From assembly GCF_033473495.1 (NCBI RefSeq), contig NC_088940.1, forward strand, positions 1 to 64,000: a DNA stretch of 64,000 nucleotides. Direction: 5' to 3'. The stretch comes from Cercospora beticola. Its lineage: Eukaryota; Ascomycota; Dothideomycetes; Mycosphaerellales; Mycosphaerellaceae. This document shows, one piece after another, positions 32,828-43,832 of the stretch. The stretch's first letter is position 1. Every line of letters starts with the position of its first letter. The notes below the pieces were generated by a model that was not told the DNA's origin, made no database searches, and saw only the letters and a list, made by a program, of their open reading frames with translations. The position numbers and the translations under genes were made by a program.

Positions 32828-34334
32828 GGCGGCAATGGCAGGCCACAATCCATCGACTATTCCTGATAGCATGACCAGGTTAAGTGAGGAGTTTCAATCC
32901 CGCTGCACTCAATTGTGAATAGCAGACACAATGCCATTCGCCGCGTGCTCCACACAGCTGCCGTGCATGCAAGCCAAATTGCCGTATTTTCTCAGAGCGT
33001 GTATGTATAGATTGATGCGGCCGTCTTGCCAGCAATACTAACGGAACTCTATGCCCAGCTCGCAGTGGGTTTCTGTAAATACAATTTCACCTTAGCAATG
33101 GCATCTGATTGGACATCAGATCTCGATTGTCGGAATGCGAATTGTGAACCTCGCATTGTGTGTATACAGGAGCAAACCGAGTGAAGCATGGCAGGCAAAA
33201 TTGCTATTAGACACAAGTGATCAAGGAGTACTGCGATACGATGGTAACAAAAGAAAAGATAGTGGCCATGGTATTAGTAGGGGACAGCGAATGTGGCACC
33301 TCGCTGTGCATGGCTCGAGCACCTTCAGATCATGTTGGCTGGGCTCCTCGGCGTGCTCCTTGTGTTATATCAAAACAGCAGCAAAATGTAGATTCCTCCT
33401 TGTGGACAGCGAAAAGTAACTCGAGAGACATCCACACTTCATCGTCTCTTTACGCGGCTTTGATTTTAGGGCTGCCTCGGTGGTTGATATTGAATGTCTT
33501 CAATTGATTCAATGTGGCAGAGACTGCAGCAGCGCAGAGGACTACACGACTTTGAACGGATAGACTTGAGTCTAACCTGGGCGTGCTTGTTCTGCTTTCT
33601 AAGGACATTCTGCAAGTCGGAGGCTTGAGTCATTTGGAGTACTAGCGAAGCGTCATCATCGCTGTTGAGAGGCACCACGGCACACTACGCTGCGAGGCTG
33701 AATGAAGAAGCATGGACTTCTTTTACTCCTCAGATGAGGGAAAGCGGTACGTTCGATGAGTGCTCAGGAGACTTGCTGACGCACATCTTTCCGTCGCGGC
33801 CACCATCGTAAGCTGGGCAGGCTCTGTTCTGTCAAAGAAAGGCATGATTTCTGCAATGGCTCTGGACATCTGAACGCGTTTTTGGTGAGGCATAGATTGA
33901 TTATCTCATCGTAAATAATCGATATGTGAGCTTTTAGACTACGCAGAGTAAACCGAACGACATGCGTCCAAACCTCCACTGACCCTTCACCTGCTTGCAA
34001 CAGCTGAGCTTACACCATTACCAATGGTCATTCTTACTAAATTCAAACACTGCAGCAGGCATAAATGGTAGAAGCTCTTCGCCTGGAATGGAGTGACTCC
34101 GCGCTTTGGAAGCATTACAAGATTCTGTGTTGTGCGCCGCCAGACACGCTTTGCATTGTTGCCCATGTGACAATGAAGTATCGGTCAACATGGGCAGGGA
34201 ATTGCGGGCAACTGATTGCGGAACGTTGCATTCAACGCTTAGCATTTTTCTGCTTTCTCGTCTGAATCAGCAGCTGCCGCCGTTGCGTAGATGCGCCTGG
34301 CGCGGTAGTCTCCTATGAGAACCAAGACCAGGAG
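32828..34334. other. Intergenic, no gene supported
   Basis: 1.5 kb of normal composition with only short, unconvincing open frames. I looked for a carrier domain (LGGxS-like motif) or a condensation domain continuing the NRPS-like gene and saw none. Confidence 0.45.
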
Positions 34335-34802
34335 TTAGATTGCAATAGCGAGAAGCAGGACAACAACTTTGATGCTATCATGCTCCATAGTCGTGGCCAG
34401 GAAAGTGAGAAAGTCTTCCTGCCGCCATACCGGTATCAGGTCTTCTTTGAGACACAGAAGATGGTCCGCTCCCCCAGCTGCGCCCTGCTTCCACGCGTCG
34501 CAAGTTGTAAACGGGCTTTTCCAGATCACTTGTCCAAAGATCACGATATCTGTCTGTAAGACGAGGTCGGCCAGAAAAGGAGCCATCATCGCAGAGATCA
34601 GCGGAGGGAGAAACACAAAGGTCCAGCAAAGCAACAGCTTGTGACTCGAGCGGCGAAGAAGGCCAGTTTTCCCCAGAATCGTTAAGCCCAGCCAAGGACC
34701 GCCTAGGACTCCCCCGAGATGAAGGACTATGGCGCAAATGCTCCAGTATAGGCACCACGAGGGAGGTTCGGGTCTAGGTAATGGTGCACTTGAATTGTCC
34801 AT
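34335..34802 (-). CDS. Membrane protein of an unrecognised family, copy A (short)
   Basis: A 155-aa protein starting MDNSSAPLPRPEP. Hydrophobic segments: WCLYWSICAIVLHLGGVLGG, LLLCWTFVFLPPLISAMM plus the following LVLQTDIVIFG, and a C-terminal KVVVLLLAIAI at which the protein ends. Its central block (ADLVLQTDIVIFG, then WKSPFTTCDAWKQG and HLLC) is clearly homologous to the protein at 36302-36946, where the C-terminal region continues for about 40 more residues. This copy may therefore be truncated. Two conserved Cys (FTTC and HLLC) lie in a loop between membrane segments and could form a disulfide. Function unknown. Confidence 0.6.
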   Translation of the reverse strand: MDNSSAPLPRPEPPSWCLYWSICAIVLHLGGVLGGPWLGLTILGKTGLLRRSSHKLLLCWTFVFLPPLISAMMAPFLADLVLQTDIVIFGQVIWKSPFTTCDAWKQGAAGGADHLLCLKEDLIPVWRQEDFLTFLATTMEHDSIKVVVLLLAIAI

Positions 34803-36301
34803 GTCGCGTATAGAGCCCAGAGGGTGATAGCCTCGAGCTTGTTGCTGCTGTCGGCAAAGGAGCTATTCTTGTTGATCCCGAAAAGGTGAGTCCGCGCTAC
34901 AATTATTCGGCTGCCCGTAGAAGATGAATATGAGGAGAACAAGAAAGGCCATAGAAAGTTGAAAACTCTGTTGCCAAGGTTGAAATCGTGGTTCGCAGAA
35001 AGTAAGCCAAGCATAGGCTCACATCGGTACCAACGCAGCTGGGCTACGATTTTCCTCGATCACATGCCTCAATCGCATGCTCCGTTCGGATTAGGCCTGC
35101 TTCGGTAAACCCCTTCTCCTCTCGAGTTGTAAGTCTAAATCGAGCAGATGGTAGCAATTCACGAACAATGATCTGTAACAGCTGCCACATTGGTCTCTGA
35201 ATTCTTGATTCCGCCGACCATACGAGAGCTGCTTCGCTTTCTCAACAATTGTCTGAGCCACGCGGCTGAAATGCTTACTACATCTTTCGTCAAACACATG
35301 GCTGTGAATCGAGTCAAGATCCCCCCCAGATATCCTTCAGCTTCACCCAGCTTACGACTTTGACTCGAAAATAGCGCCATACTATCGATTCAGTGGTGGC
35401 CACGATATTGCATACAGAATAGCAGAAGAAGCCTTAAGTCAGGAGGCGGACATCCAGCCAGACGAACCATTACGATAACGCCTCACGACCTTTCTGGGAA
35501 TACGCTTCAGTCTCGATTTCTGATAGGCCGTGACGAGCGGGGCCATTGATTTGAACAACGACTGACGCTCAGAGTGTCGTCGCGTTCAGTGGGTGCTTGC
35601 GTCCATCATCACAGCACGGGGAGGATTGGGAGCTCTCGTATGGTGGCTTCAAAATTCTATCCGAATCCTTCTGTAGTCCGCACGTAACATCGCCATGACC
35701 GCAAAGCAGCAAGATAATGTTTCCTCGCGCATGCTAAACTTAACATACATGGCTGCTTGCCGACGGTAGACGGAGAAAGTAGGGAAGTTGTCACTTTCTG
35801 TTGTCTCCACACAACCTTGATTCCATGCATGCGCCACTTATGCATACACAATGCCTCGAACGCGCTCGAAACGACGGAGATAACAAGGGCGCAGAAGAAT
35901 CAAACTACCCCCTTGAAAGGATTTGAGTATGCGTATGATTGCTTCTGCTGCGATTGAAGTGGTGCCATTGCTGAGCCGAGCAAGGCAGGAAAGATCTACG
36001 GCCAAGGTCACAAGTGGGGAACTGAACGACAGGAGCGAGTGTAGAACAGGAGAGAGGGTGGAAGAGCTTACGAGAGTCAGCAGAATGAGCATTCCAACCT
36101 TCATTCCGTGCGGCAATACTACTCGTGCACCTCTAGCTACATTGATTTGAGTGAGCTCGAAGCGTACTCATCCAGGTACCCTCTTCTTATGGATCATGAA
36201 GCAAAGCGAAATGTTCTCGCACACTGAAGGTCGTAAGATCTGGTCAGCCTTTATCGAGTGGTGACGCCGTTCGGGCGTGATGAACCCGCCCACGATCGTT
36301 C
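34803..36301. other. Intergenic between paralogues; one possible small secreted protein
   Basis: No firm gene. On the minus strand, an ATG at 36104 begins MKVGMLILLTLVSSSTLS, which is signal-peptide-like and is followed by a GTAAGC donor, but I could not find a convincing second exon, so no CDS is called. Confidence 0.35.
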
Positions 36302-36946
36302 CTAAGCTCCCGTCTCCGCCTTTTCGTTTAGTGTAGCCGGTCTCTCTTCTTCAGGTTTCATGGGTCCCAGCAAGTAATCCATCGAACCACACATGGCGAG
36401 AAGGAATAGTGCCGCCATGAACACAACGACCACCGGGTAACCTGCTGTCAGGAATGACCATAGAACGTTGAGAGCATCTTCACGCTTCCATGCCGTAAAT
36501 AGGTACTCTTGAGTACATAACAAATGTCTTCCTCCGTTCTTGCCTCCTTGTTTCCACGCTTCGCACGTAGTAAAAGGACTTTTCCATAGTGTCCTGCCGA
36601 GAATTGCAATATCTAATTGCAGTACGAGGTCCGAAAGGTATAGAGCCAGGGTCACGGAAAACACCCATGGGATAAATACGAAGATGCAGAGAAGCAAGAA
36701 CGGATGATTCGAATGGGAGAACAGTCTAGTCTTGAAAAAAATCGTGGATCCGAGCCAACCGCTACACCACATCAGTGCGGGTGTAAGGATCATGAAAATG
36801 ATCCCCCAGGGAGTCTCCCAAGATGGTGCTTCGAGCGATGTTGGTAATGTAGGCATGTTCGTTATGTTGCCGAGTGTCCCATTGTTGAGTGTGTCCGTTG
36901 AGCTGTAGCCCAAAGGCAGCTGTTGTGGCGTCTTGATGGAATCCAT
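36302..36946 (-). CDS. Membrane protein of an unrecognised family, copy B
   Basis: A 214-aa protein. Hydrophilic N-terminus of about 45 residues with N-glycosylation sites (NNGT, NIT), then hydrophobic segments WGIIFMILTPALMWCSGWLG, FLLLCIFVFIPWVFSVTLALYL, and near the C-terminus GYPVVVVFMAALFLLAMCG, followed by a charged tail (KPEEERPATLNEKAETGA). The signature shared with the gene at 34335-34802 is LVLQ-DI-I-G, then WKSPFTTC(D/E)AWKQG and RHLLC about 10 residues on. The paralogues lie 1.5 kb apart in the same orientation, suggesting tandem duplication followed by divergence. I do not recognise the family. Confidence 0.7.
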   Translation of the reverse strand: MDSIKTPQQLPLGYSSTDTLNNGTLGNITNMPTLPTSLEAPSWETPWGIIFMILTPALMWCSGWLGSTIFFKTRLFSHSNHPFLLLCIFVFIPWVFSVTLALYLSDLVLQLDIAILGRTLWKSPFTTCEAWKQGGKNGGRHLLCTQEYLFTAWKREDALNVLWSFLTAGYPVVVVFMAALFLLAMCGSMDYLLGPMKPEEERPATLNEKAETGA

Positions 36947-37304
36947 TTTTGTTGATTACGGAAGTATGCACTTGCGCTCGAGTTGCGGAGTACCGAGGAA
37001 CTAATGAAAAGAAGAAAGTGAGCTCGTGAGAAAGAAAACATTTTAAAGCGGTGCCAAGGCAGCACCTTTGGTCGGCGAAAAAGTATCAAGTAGGCCCCGA
37101 ACTGTACCAACTTTCATCGCCAGAAATGGGTCTCAGCGACGTGTCCCGATCTTAGGATCCACCATGGCTACTGGTTTGCAGTTTGCCCCGTCAACTTGAC
37201 GCCAAGGTTGCACAGCGAAGTATGGCACGATTTCTGCGCGCTCTAAATTGAGCATCTACAGGCCATTTCTGTGTTATGACTGCCAATTCTTTTCATTATC
37301 TCCT

Positions 37305-37909
37305 TTAGTTCGCCGCAGCTCCTTGTGCACCGCAGTACTTGATGCAGTAATGTTCCATCTCATCACCACCGATGTGCCAAGCTTCCGAATGGCAGTATCC
37401 ATCGTTCGGGTCCTAGGAAGGCCAGTGTGTCAGCACAAGGTTCCCTCTACCGATGATGATTGCGACTCACGAAGGTGCAGTCTGGGCATCTGTCCCACTG
37501 CTTGAAGCCAGTGTTGCGATTACTGTAGTACTCGCATGCACACTTAGTGGCTTCCACGAGCACTTCGTAGTCTTCGTAGTAGGTCATGCTTGGCGAGAAA
37601 GGGGTGCCACCTGGATTAGACAGTGTTCGACCTGTGATGCATACTGCAACATTGTGCAGGTGGGCAAGAGTACTATAGTTGACCACGAGTCAGAGCCAGC
37701 CCTGAGTTCTTCAACGGCAGTTATGTGTCTTGTGCGCAACGAGCATTTTTCATCAACGCTTTGCCCTTGCCAAGCGGTGCTGGTCTTTGTCGACAGAAGC
37801 GTGAAGATACCACGCAGTAACGAGTGTTACAACCCAGCAGGGTAGGAGAAGAAGGGACATACCCAACTGCGATAGTTGCTGCCACCAGTATGGAAGAAGC
37901 GAGTCTCAT
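37305..37909 (-). CDS. Small secreted cysteine-rich protein, three exons
   Basis: Exons 37909-37863, 37672-37471 and 37412-37305 give 118 aa. Introns: 190 bp (GTATGT...CTATAG) and 58 bp (GTGAGT...CCTAG); both joins keep frame and the total is 357 bp including the stop. A signal peptide (MRLASSILVAATIAVG) precedes a mature part with eight Cys at 27, 60, 62, 78, 81, 90, 106 and 110, including KCAC, DRCPDC and YCIKYC. An even number of Cys in a short secreted protein fits a disulfide-stabilised apoplastic protein, and effector candidates look like this, but no family is recognised. The first intron is long for this region, so that splice is the least certain part. Confidence 0.6.
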
Positions 37910-39829
37910 TTTAGCTTTGGAGGGTTGTGGACAGCGGGTGAAGACCTTGGCAATGGACAGTCGTCAAAGAGAGCGGGAAAGAGAGCTGAAATACGGTGCC
38001 ACTCGTGGTGATTGAGGCCGGATGGGGTATGCTGAGGTCGAATTCAAGCCTTCCCATATGAGACTATCTATACGGCTCCAGGTTGTGGTTCTTCATACTA
38101 AGACCTTGGTACCTCCAGCCAGCAGTATGGATAGCCTAGCCTTCTCCCCGTTTTTCCTGGTTGGGCGTGGAAGAGATTGCACATTGGTGGTGCCATCACG
38201 TATCATCGACAGCTTGTCTATGTCTGCGGCAATTGAAGGCCTTCTTCTGTAATACTGAGATGGTGAGAAGGCCAATATCGATAGTCTGTCGATCCTCCAA
38301 AGGCCGTCGCTTGGCCCGCTTCGGTTGCCATACTGCGGCCGCGTGCACGGATGAGCGAATACTCGATGTACCCTGATGGATCATGTGCGACAATCCAGAG
38401 CCACGGCGCATATGAGGGTCAGATTTGGTTAGCATAAGTTGGTTTCACCACGGGCAGAGTAGCTCTGTCTTGGTCTTCGCTATGAATAATGCCAACGTGA
38501 CCGAAGTTGCGTGTCCAGATAGGATTCAATGTTGAGAAGGCTTGAGGAGGTACGAATCCGACGGTCGTAGGTGATTCACTCGCCACAGAGCATATATCTG
38601 CCGAGAGCATCGGCTGTAAGACCGCTGTTCTTCGATCGATGGCCACCGTGCCATCTACGGTGACCAAGGCCTATGCCGGTCACTGGAGATCAATGTACAT
38701 TCTGGCCGTCTGACAACTTGTAGGATTCATTCACAGACCTCTGACTTCCTGACCTAGCGCTAGACATAGCCACTTGGGTAGCCCAACATAGCCTATGGGA
38801 TGCCAAGCTGCCGAAGATTGTCCGCTTGAATTAGTGAACACATCGTCGTAGTTAGTGACTTCGGTCTCGGTTCAGGCTGATCTTAGTCGCACCTTTACAG
38901 TGTGTGGATCCCTTCAATAGCAGATCCATCTTGGAGTCAGACTATGACCAAATAGGAAGGTGCTTCGTTTGGCGGGCCACTCGCCTGAAACCATGTACGC
39001 TTAAGCAAAAGAGCAAATTTTCGCAGGTCGAGGGGAGGCGTGATTCCCGGCGTTCGCTGGCAGTCCCATCGCTCATGCTGATCTGAGGTCGTCGAAAAGG
39101 TGACTGTGCTCGGTCTCGACAGTGCTAGCCCTTCGACCCATCGAGACTCAATATATCCAAACTCTGTCTTCCTCTCCGTATCATCGTCCAACTTTAGCAC
39201 TATGATACTTCACAAATGTCGTCACTCTATAGCCAATTTCCCGCCTACGCTTGTCTTGAATGCCTCATCGAAGGCATGATAGCAAGTCTTGTCAGTCTTG
39301 TTTCACCTGACTCGTTACCGACCATTGATGTGCCTAAGCTGGCCGGCCCGACGGGCATGCGTTACTGCAATGGTTTGCCGACGTTACTTTGTTCGGCTGC
39401 AACCGCGTGTGGTCTCGGATATCCATCGGGGGCTCCCCAGACGCTTCACTTCGATGAGTTGAAGAAGTGACCAGAGAAATCCTACGAGGCGCCAGCGTGC
39501 GCAGGGTGTCGAGACGACAAAATGAGTTGTGCCACCAGTACGCAGACAAGGGGACCGTGCGTTCTACAGCAGAATTGCCATACCAATGGTCATGCAACCT
39601 CTCGTGCAAGTCGGAGCTGCGGGGTCACAACGAGATTCTTCCATTTGAGTGTCCGGCAGAGTATCGTGCAAGGCAAGACAAGGAGCCTTTGGCATTAGCC
39701 TGGCCCACGAGAGATGTCTCCAGCACTCCGGTACAAATGCCCAAGGGTTCCGCCCTCTGTGCAACTGCACTCCAACAAGCCTTGACACTCTTTGTTCCAC
39801 ACTCGTTACCATACGCCACATTCCCCAAG
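37910..39829. other. Intergenic, no gene supported
   Basis: 1.9 kb of normal base composition with scattered short open frames on both strands; none shows a domain, signal peptide or convincing splice structure. Confidence 0.4.
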
Positions 39830-40677
39830 ATGTTGTCCGAGCTCTTTCTCGGTCTGGTGGCCGCAAAGGTTGCCCTTGCCTCACCTGTTATCAAGCCAGT
39901 GGTGGATTTTACTCCAGACACGCTGGCCGAGGCTCAAGAGCTGGCCAAGTTCCTCCAAGACATTCAGAGTCAGAGTGAGTGTTCTTCATCGAGCAACTAG
40001 TCGTTGCAGGCCTAACCAGCTTCACAGAGGTCTTCTTGAACCAGACAGAGTGGGAGGATCTCCTTACTCAAAACGGCATCCTGCTCGAACCTCCACCGAT
40101 CGACTACGACTTCCTCAACTTCACAGCGGACATTGATGTCAACGTCGATGTGGACGTCAATGTGGATATCAACAAGCGCCAGACATGCAAGAACACTCAA
40201 GCCAGGCGAGTGACCAAGACCGAGACTTTTGTTGACTGGGACATCCAAATGTCCAACGTGGCATGCGCTCGACAGAGTGCCATCGACATTTTCGTGCAGA
40301 GCGGAAAATCCGTCACCAACACCATCGCAGTGTCGGGCAGCGTCGCGCCAGCAAGCATCGTAGGCTACCTTGCGCTCACCTTTGGCGTGGACTACTCCCG
40401 TGCCTGGACGTCGACTTCGTCTAACCAGAACAAAGCAACTATCCAAATCGGCAACTGCGGAGCCATGGTCCTCAATCCGACTACTACTCGTCGCTACGGA
40501 ACTGTCAGCGAGGGTTGTATTGGCGCGGAGAAGCAGATCGGAACTTTTATGGCTGACGACCGTTTCTCGGGCAGCTTCAACGGTGTCGACTGGGTCGCTG
40601 GCTCTATCTCTGATTGCCAGACGAAAGCCGACAATGCTCCAATCCCTCGATGCCAAGGTGGCGGATATCTTGTCTAG
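39830..40677 (+). CDS. Secreted pro-protein with Kex2 site and six-Cys mature region
   Basis: Exon 1 39830-39974, a 35-bp intron (39975-40009; GTGAGT donor, CAACT branch, TTGCAG acceptor), exon 2 40010-40677, giving 270 aa. A signal peptide (MLSELFLGLVAAKVALA) is followed by an acidic pro-region of about 85 residues that includes an alternating Asp-Val/Asn-Val run (DVNVDVDVNVDI), then a Lys-Arg site (residues 104-105) typical of Kex2 cleavage. The mature part (106-270) has six Cys (108, 134, 198, 218, 251, 263) and a Ser/Thr-rich centre, suggesting a compact disulfide-bonded secreted domain. The intron is very short, but the frame demands it. It lies just 150 bp from the RIP island. Function unknown; effector-like by architecture. 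Confidence 0.7.
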
Positions 40678-43067
40678 AAGGCTGCCTTATCGGTAGGCAG
40701 TCTCCCTTGCAAGCGCCTGTACGTAAAGAAAGCGGCTATATATCGTGCGAGTGGTGAACGAAGGCGATGAATGTTGCTCGGGACGTTCTACAAACAGGAT
40801 GTCGGCCCTAATAGGGGGGTCCGTGCGCTATAGAGATTAGTAATTAGCGGTAAGTGAGTAGACTAGCCTAGCTTGTCTTCCGGATAAGACCCCGATCTTA
40901 ATAGACTATATTAGGTTCGAGCGTTTATATTTTATAGATCTATAGTATTTAGATAGTCTTAATAATAATATAATTACGCCTCTTAATTTTTTTAAAGTTC
41001 CTCGCTTCTATAAAGTTATATTTATAGTATAAAAATTAAACCTATTAATATAATAACCGGCTAGCTCGTATATTATATTACGACTTAATCGAGAATAGTT
41101 TATATACTATCTACTATATTATTAATAGAAACTAGAGATATATTATATATAAAGTATTCTAGTTAAAGATTTATTCTAGCTCTATTCTAGTATAGATATA
41201 CTTAGTATATTAGTAAACCGATTAATCTATAGATCGATACTATATTTATATCTAGATCTAGCTAGCGGACTTATAGTTACTATCTATTAAGTCGATACTA
41301 TTTAGACTAATAACTAAAACTTAAGTTACTATTCTTTTCTTTTACTTCTACTTAAGTCTATTTATTACGAATAGTACTCCTCTATTAACGCTATATATCG
41401 GTTAGTCTAGCTATAGTAGTACTAGATTCGAGTCTAATTTAGCCTATTTAAGTAAATAGCTATACTATATAATAGTAGTATAAATATACTAGATCTAATA
41501 AAGCTAGATAGTATTATACTAATATATAAATCGAGACGTACTATAGAGTAAAATATTAGACTCTAAGCGAGATATAAGCTTATAAGGTCGTTAGAATATT
41601 CTATTAGAGCTACTATACTAGAGTTACTTATAAGGAAAGAGCTTCTTATTAGTATAGAAATTCTAGTATTATAGAATACTCTAATTATAAAGTAGTTATC
41701 GCTTAGAGACTATATAAGCTTCTCTTTCGACCTTAGTATTTATAAATTCTTATCTAAAATATATATCTAAGCTTTAGAAAAAGTAAATAGTATAGTAAAA
41801 TATAGAAATCTAATAAGAACTAACTTAGTTTAACTAGAGTTCTAATTATTATATTATGTTCTATCTATATTAAAAAAGTAGTCTTTCGAGATTTATTAGC
41901 TAAAAGTAAAGATATAAAGCGACCGATATCTTAGTATCTATATATATAAAATTAAAATAATAGTCGTCTATATAGTTTATCTAATACTTTTACTACTTAA
42001 ACTCTTATCTTTCTTCTATACTTAGCTACTAGCTATACGCTACTTATATTCGCTACTATATATTTATAAAAACTAATAATACTATACTATTATAGAAAAA
42101 GCTAATAGATTTCTCTAAGAGAGCGACTATAATTAGCTTTATAAAGACTATCTTTAAATATAAGTTAGTTATAAAAGCTATACTACTAGCCTAGAACTAT
42201 ATATATTTACTTATAGAAATAATTAGTATAACGACTTCTAACTAAAAATAGTAGTACTAATTACGCCTCTTATAGAGAATCTAGAATAAATAGTATAGAG
42301 TTCTTTAGTATTAATAAGTAGTTTATAAAGCTATAAAGATAGTTACTACTTCTTATTTTAGTTTAAAAGCTAATATACTTATTATCTACTAATACTAGAA
42401 ATTTGTTCTATAAGCTAGTCTTAATACTTTAATCTATTATTATAGCGCTAAGATAGTATATAGAATATATTATAGTAGGTAATATACTAGATATTTAGTA
42501 TACGATCTACGAAATTATATAGCTAAAATAAATAAACGAGCTAAAGACTTCGAGCTATAATAGTAGAATTCTAAATATAGATATAGATAGTTATAGTAGC
42601 TATACTAGATAGCGTAGAGTATCTAGACTACGAGGCCTACTCTTAGATACTTAGTATATAGTCTATAGATAATAGTAGTAATAGCAAGGTATTAATATAT
42701 TATAGCTAATCTAGAAGTTATTACTCTTATAGAATTATATATAATTATAATATAGTTTAAGAATATTATAATTACTCTCGTAGCTATAGCTATTAGAGTC
42801 GAAGTAGTAGTCTATAGAAACTATAAATACTATAATAGAACGATAGGTATAAGTAGAAGTCTATATAAGCTATTTACTAAAGCTATTAAGTACTAATATT
42901 CGTAACGATATAGCTTTAGAACGACTAGGCTACTAAGTAGGCTTATAATAAGTACTATAATAATATTCCTACTAGAGTTAAGTACTCTACTAAGCTAAAC
43001 GATTACTATTCCTATTACCTTAATACTTCTATTAGTAATAGCGACCTAATTATATAATCTTCTCTCT

Positions 43068-43297
43068 TATTAAATTATATTCTCGTAGGTACTTATCGGA
43101 TAGATATAATATAGTAGAAGTAGAGATAATAAGTAGGAACTAACTAAGTTAATTATATTAGTTAGTTATAGGTTATATTTTACTTCTAAGATAGGTATTA
43201 GCTAAGTTATATAACCTAGTATTATATAACCTATATTATCTAATTCTAATCTCTAAAGTATCTCTTAGAATATCTAACTAGACTATACTTTCTAATA
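43068..43297 (-). repeat. LTR of outer element (3' LTR)
   Basis: 230 bp, reverse complement of the LTRs at 43603 and 49509. Its ends read as RIP-altered TG...CA (TA...TA). Confidence 0.85.
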
Positions 43298-43602
43298 CTT
43301 CTACTTAGGCTAAATAGTCTTCTACTTATATTCCTATATTTAAATCTATCTCTAAATTATAATAAGTTATTAGGTACTATAGTTATATAGTTAGAGCTAT
43401 ATACCTAATCTATTTTAGTTTAACTTCTTAGCCTAGTATTATATATATTATAGTAACGTTATTACTAGAGTATATACCTTTTATTTCTCCTCTAGACTTT
43501 TCTCTTTTAGACTATATATAGATTTCTAGATCCTAATTACTTATTATATATAGTAAGCTACTTCTCTTATAGTATAACTTCTAGGCTTAGTTTTATATAT
43601 AC

Positions 43603-43832
43603 TATTAGAAAGTATAGTCTAGTTAGATATTCTAAGAGATACTTTAGGAATTAGAATTAGATAACGTAGGTTATATAATACTAGGTTATATAACCTAGCT
43701 AATACCTATCTTAGGAGTAAGATATAACCTATAACTAACTAATATAATTAACTCGGTTAGTTCCTACTTATTACCTCTACTTCTACTATATTATACCTAT
43801 CCGATAAGTACCTACGAGAATATAATTCGATA
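43603..43832 (+). repeat. 5' LTR of inner copia element
   Basis: 230 bp; nearly identical to 49509-49738, differing mainly by transitions. It is followed at once by GGTTATAAGCC, the likely primer-binding site after RIP. Confidence 0.9.

Noticed and set aside
32828..33500. Search for a carrier (T) domain downstream of the NRPS-like gene
   Set aside because: No GGxS motif or helix-like sequence in any frame; the protein truly ends after the A domain in this sequence.
35838..36116. Signal-peptide-like minus-strand frame (MKVGMLILLTL...)
   Set aside because: A GTAAGC donor interrupts the hydrophobic run and no convincing downstream exon could be found.
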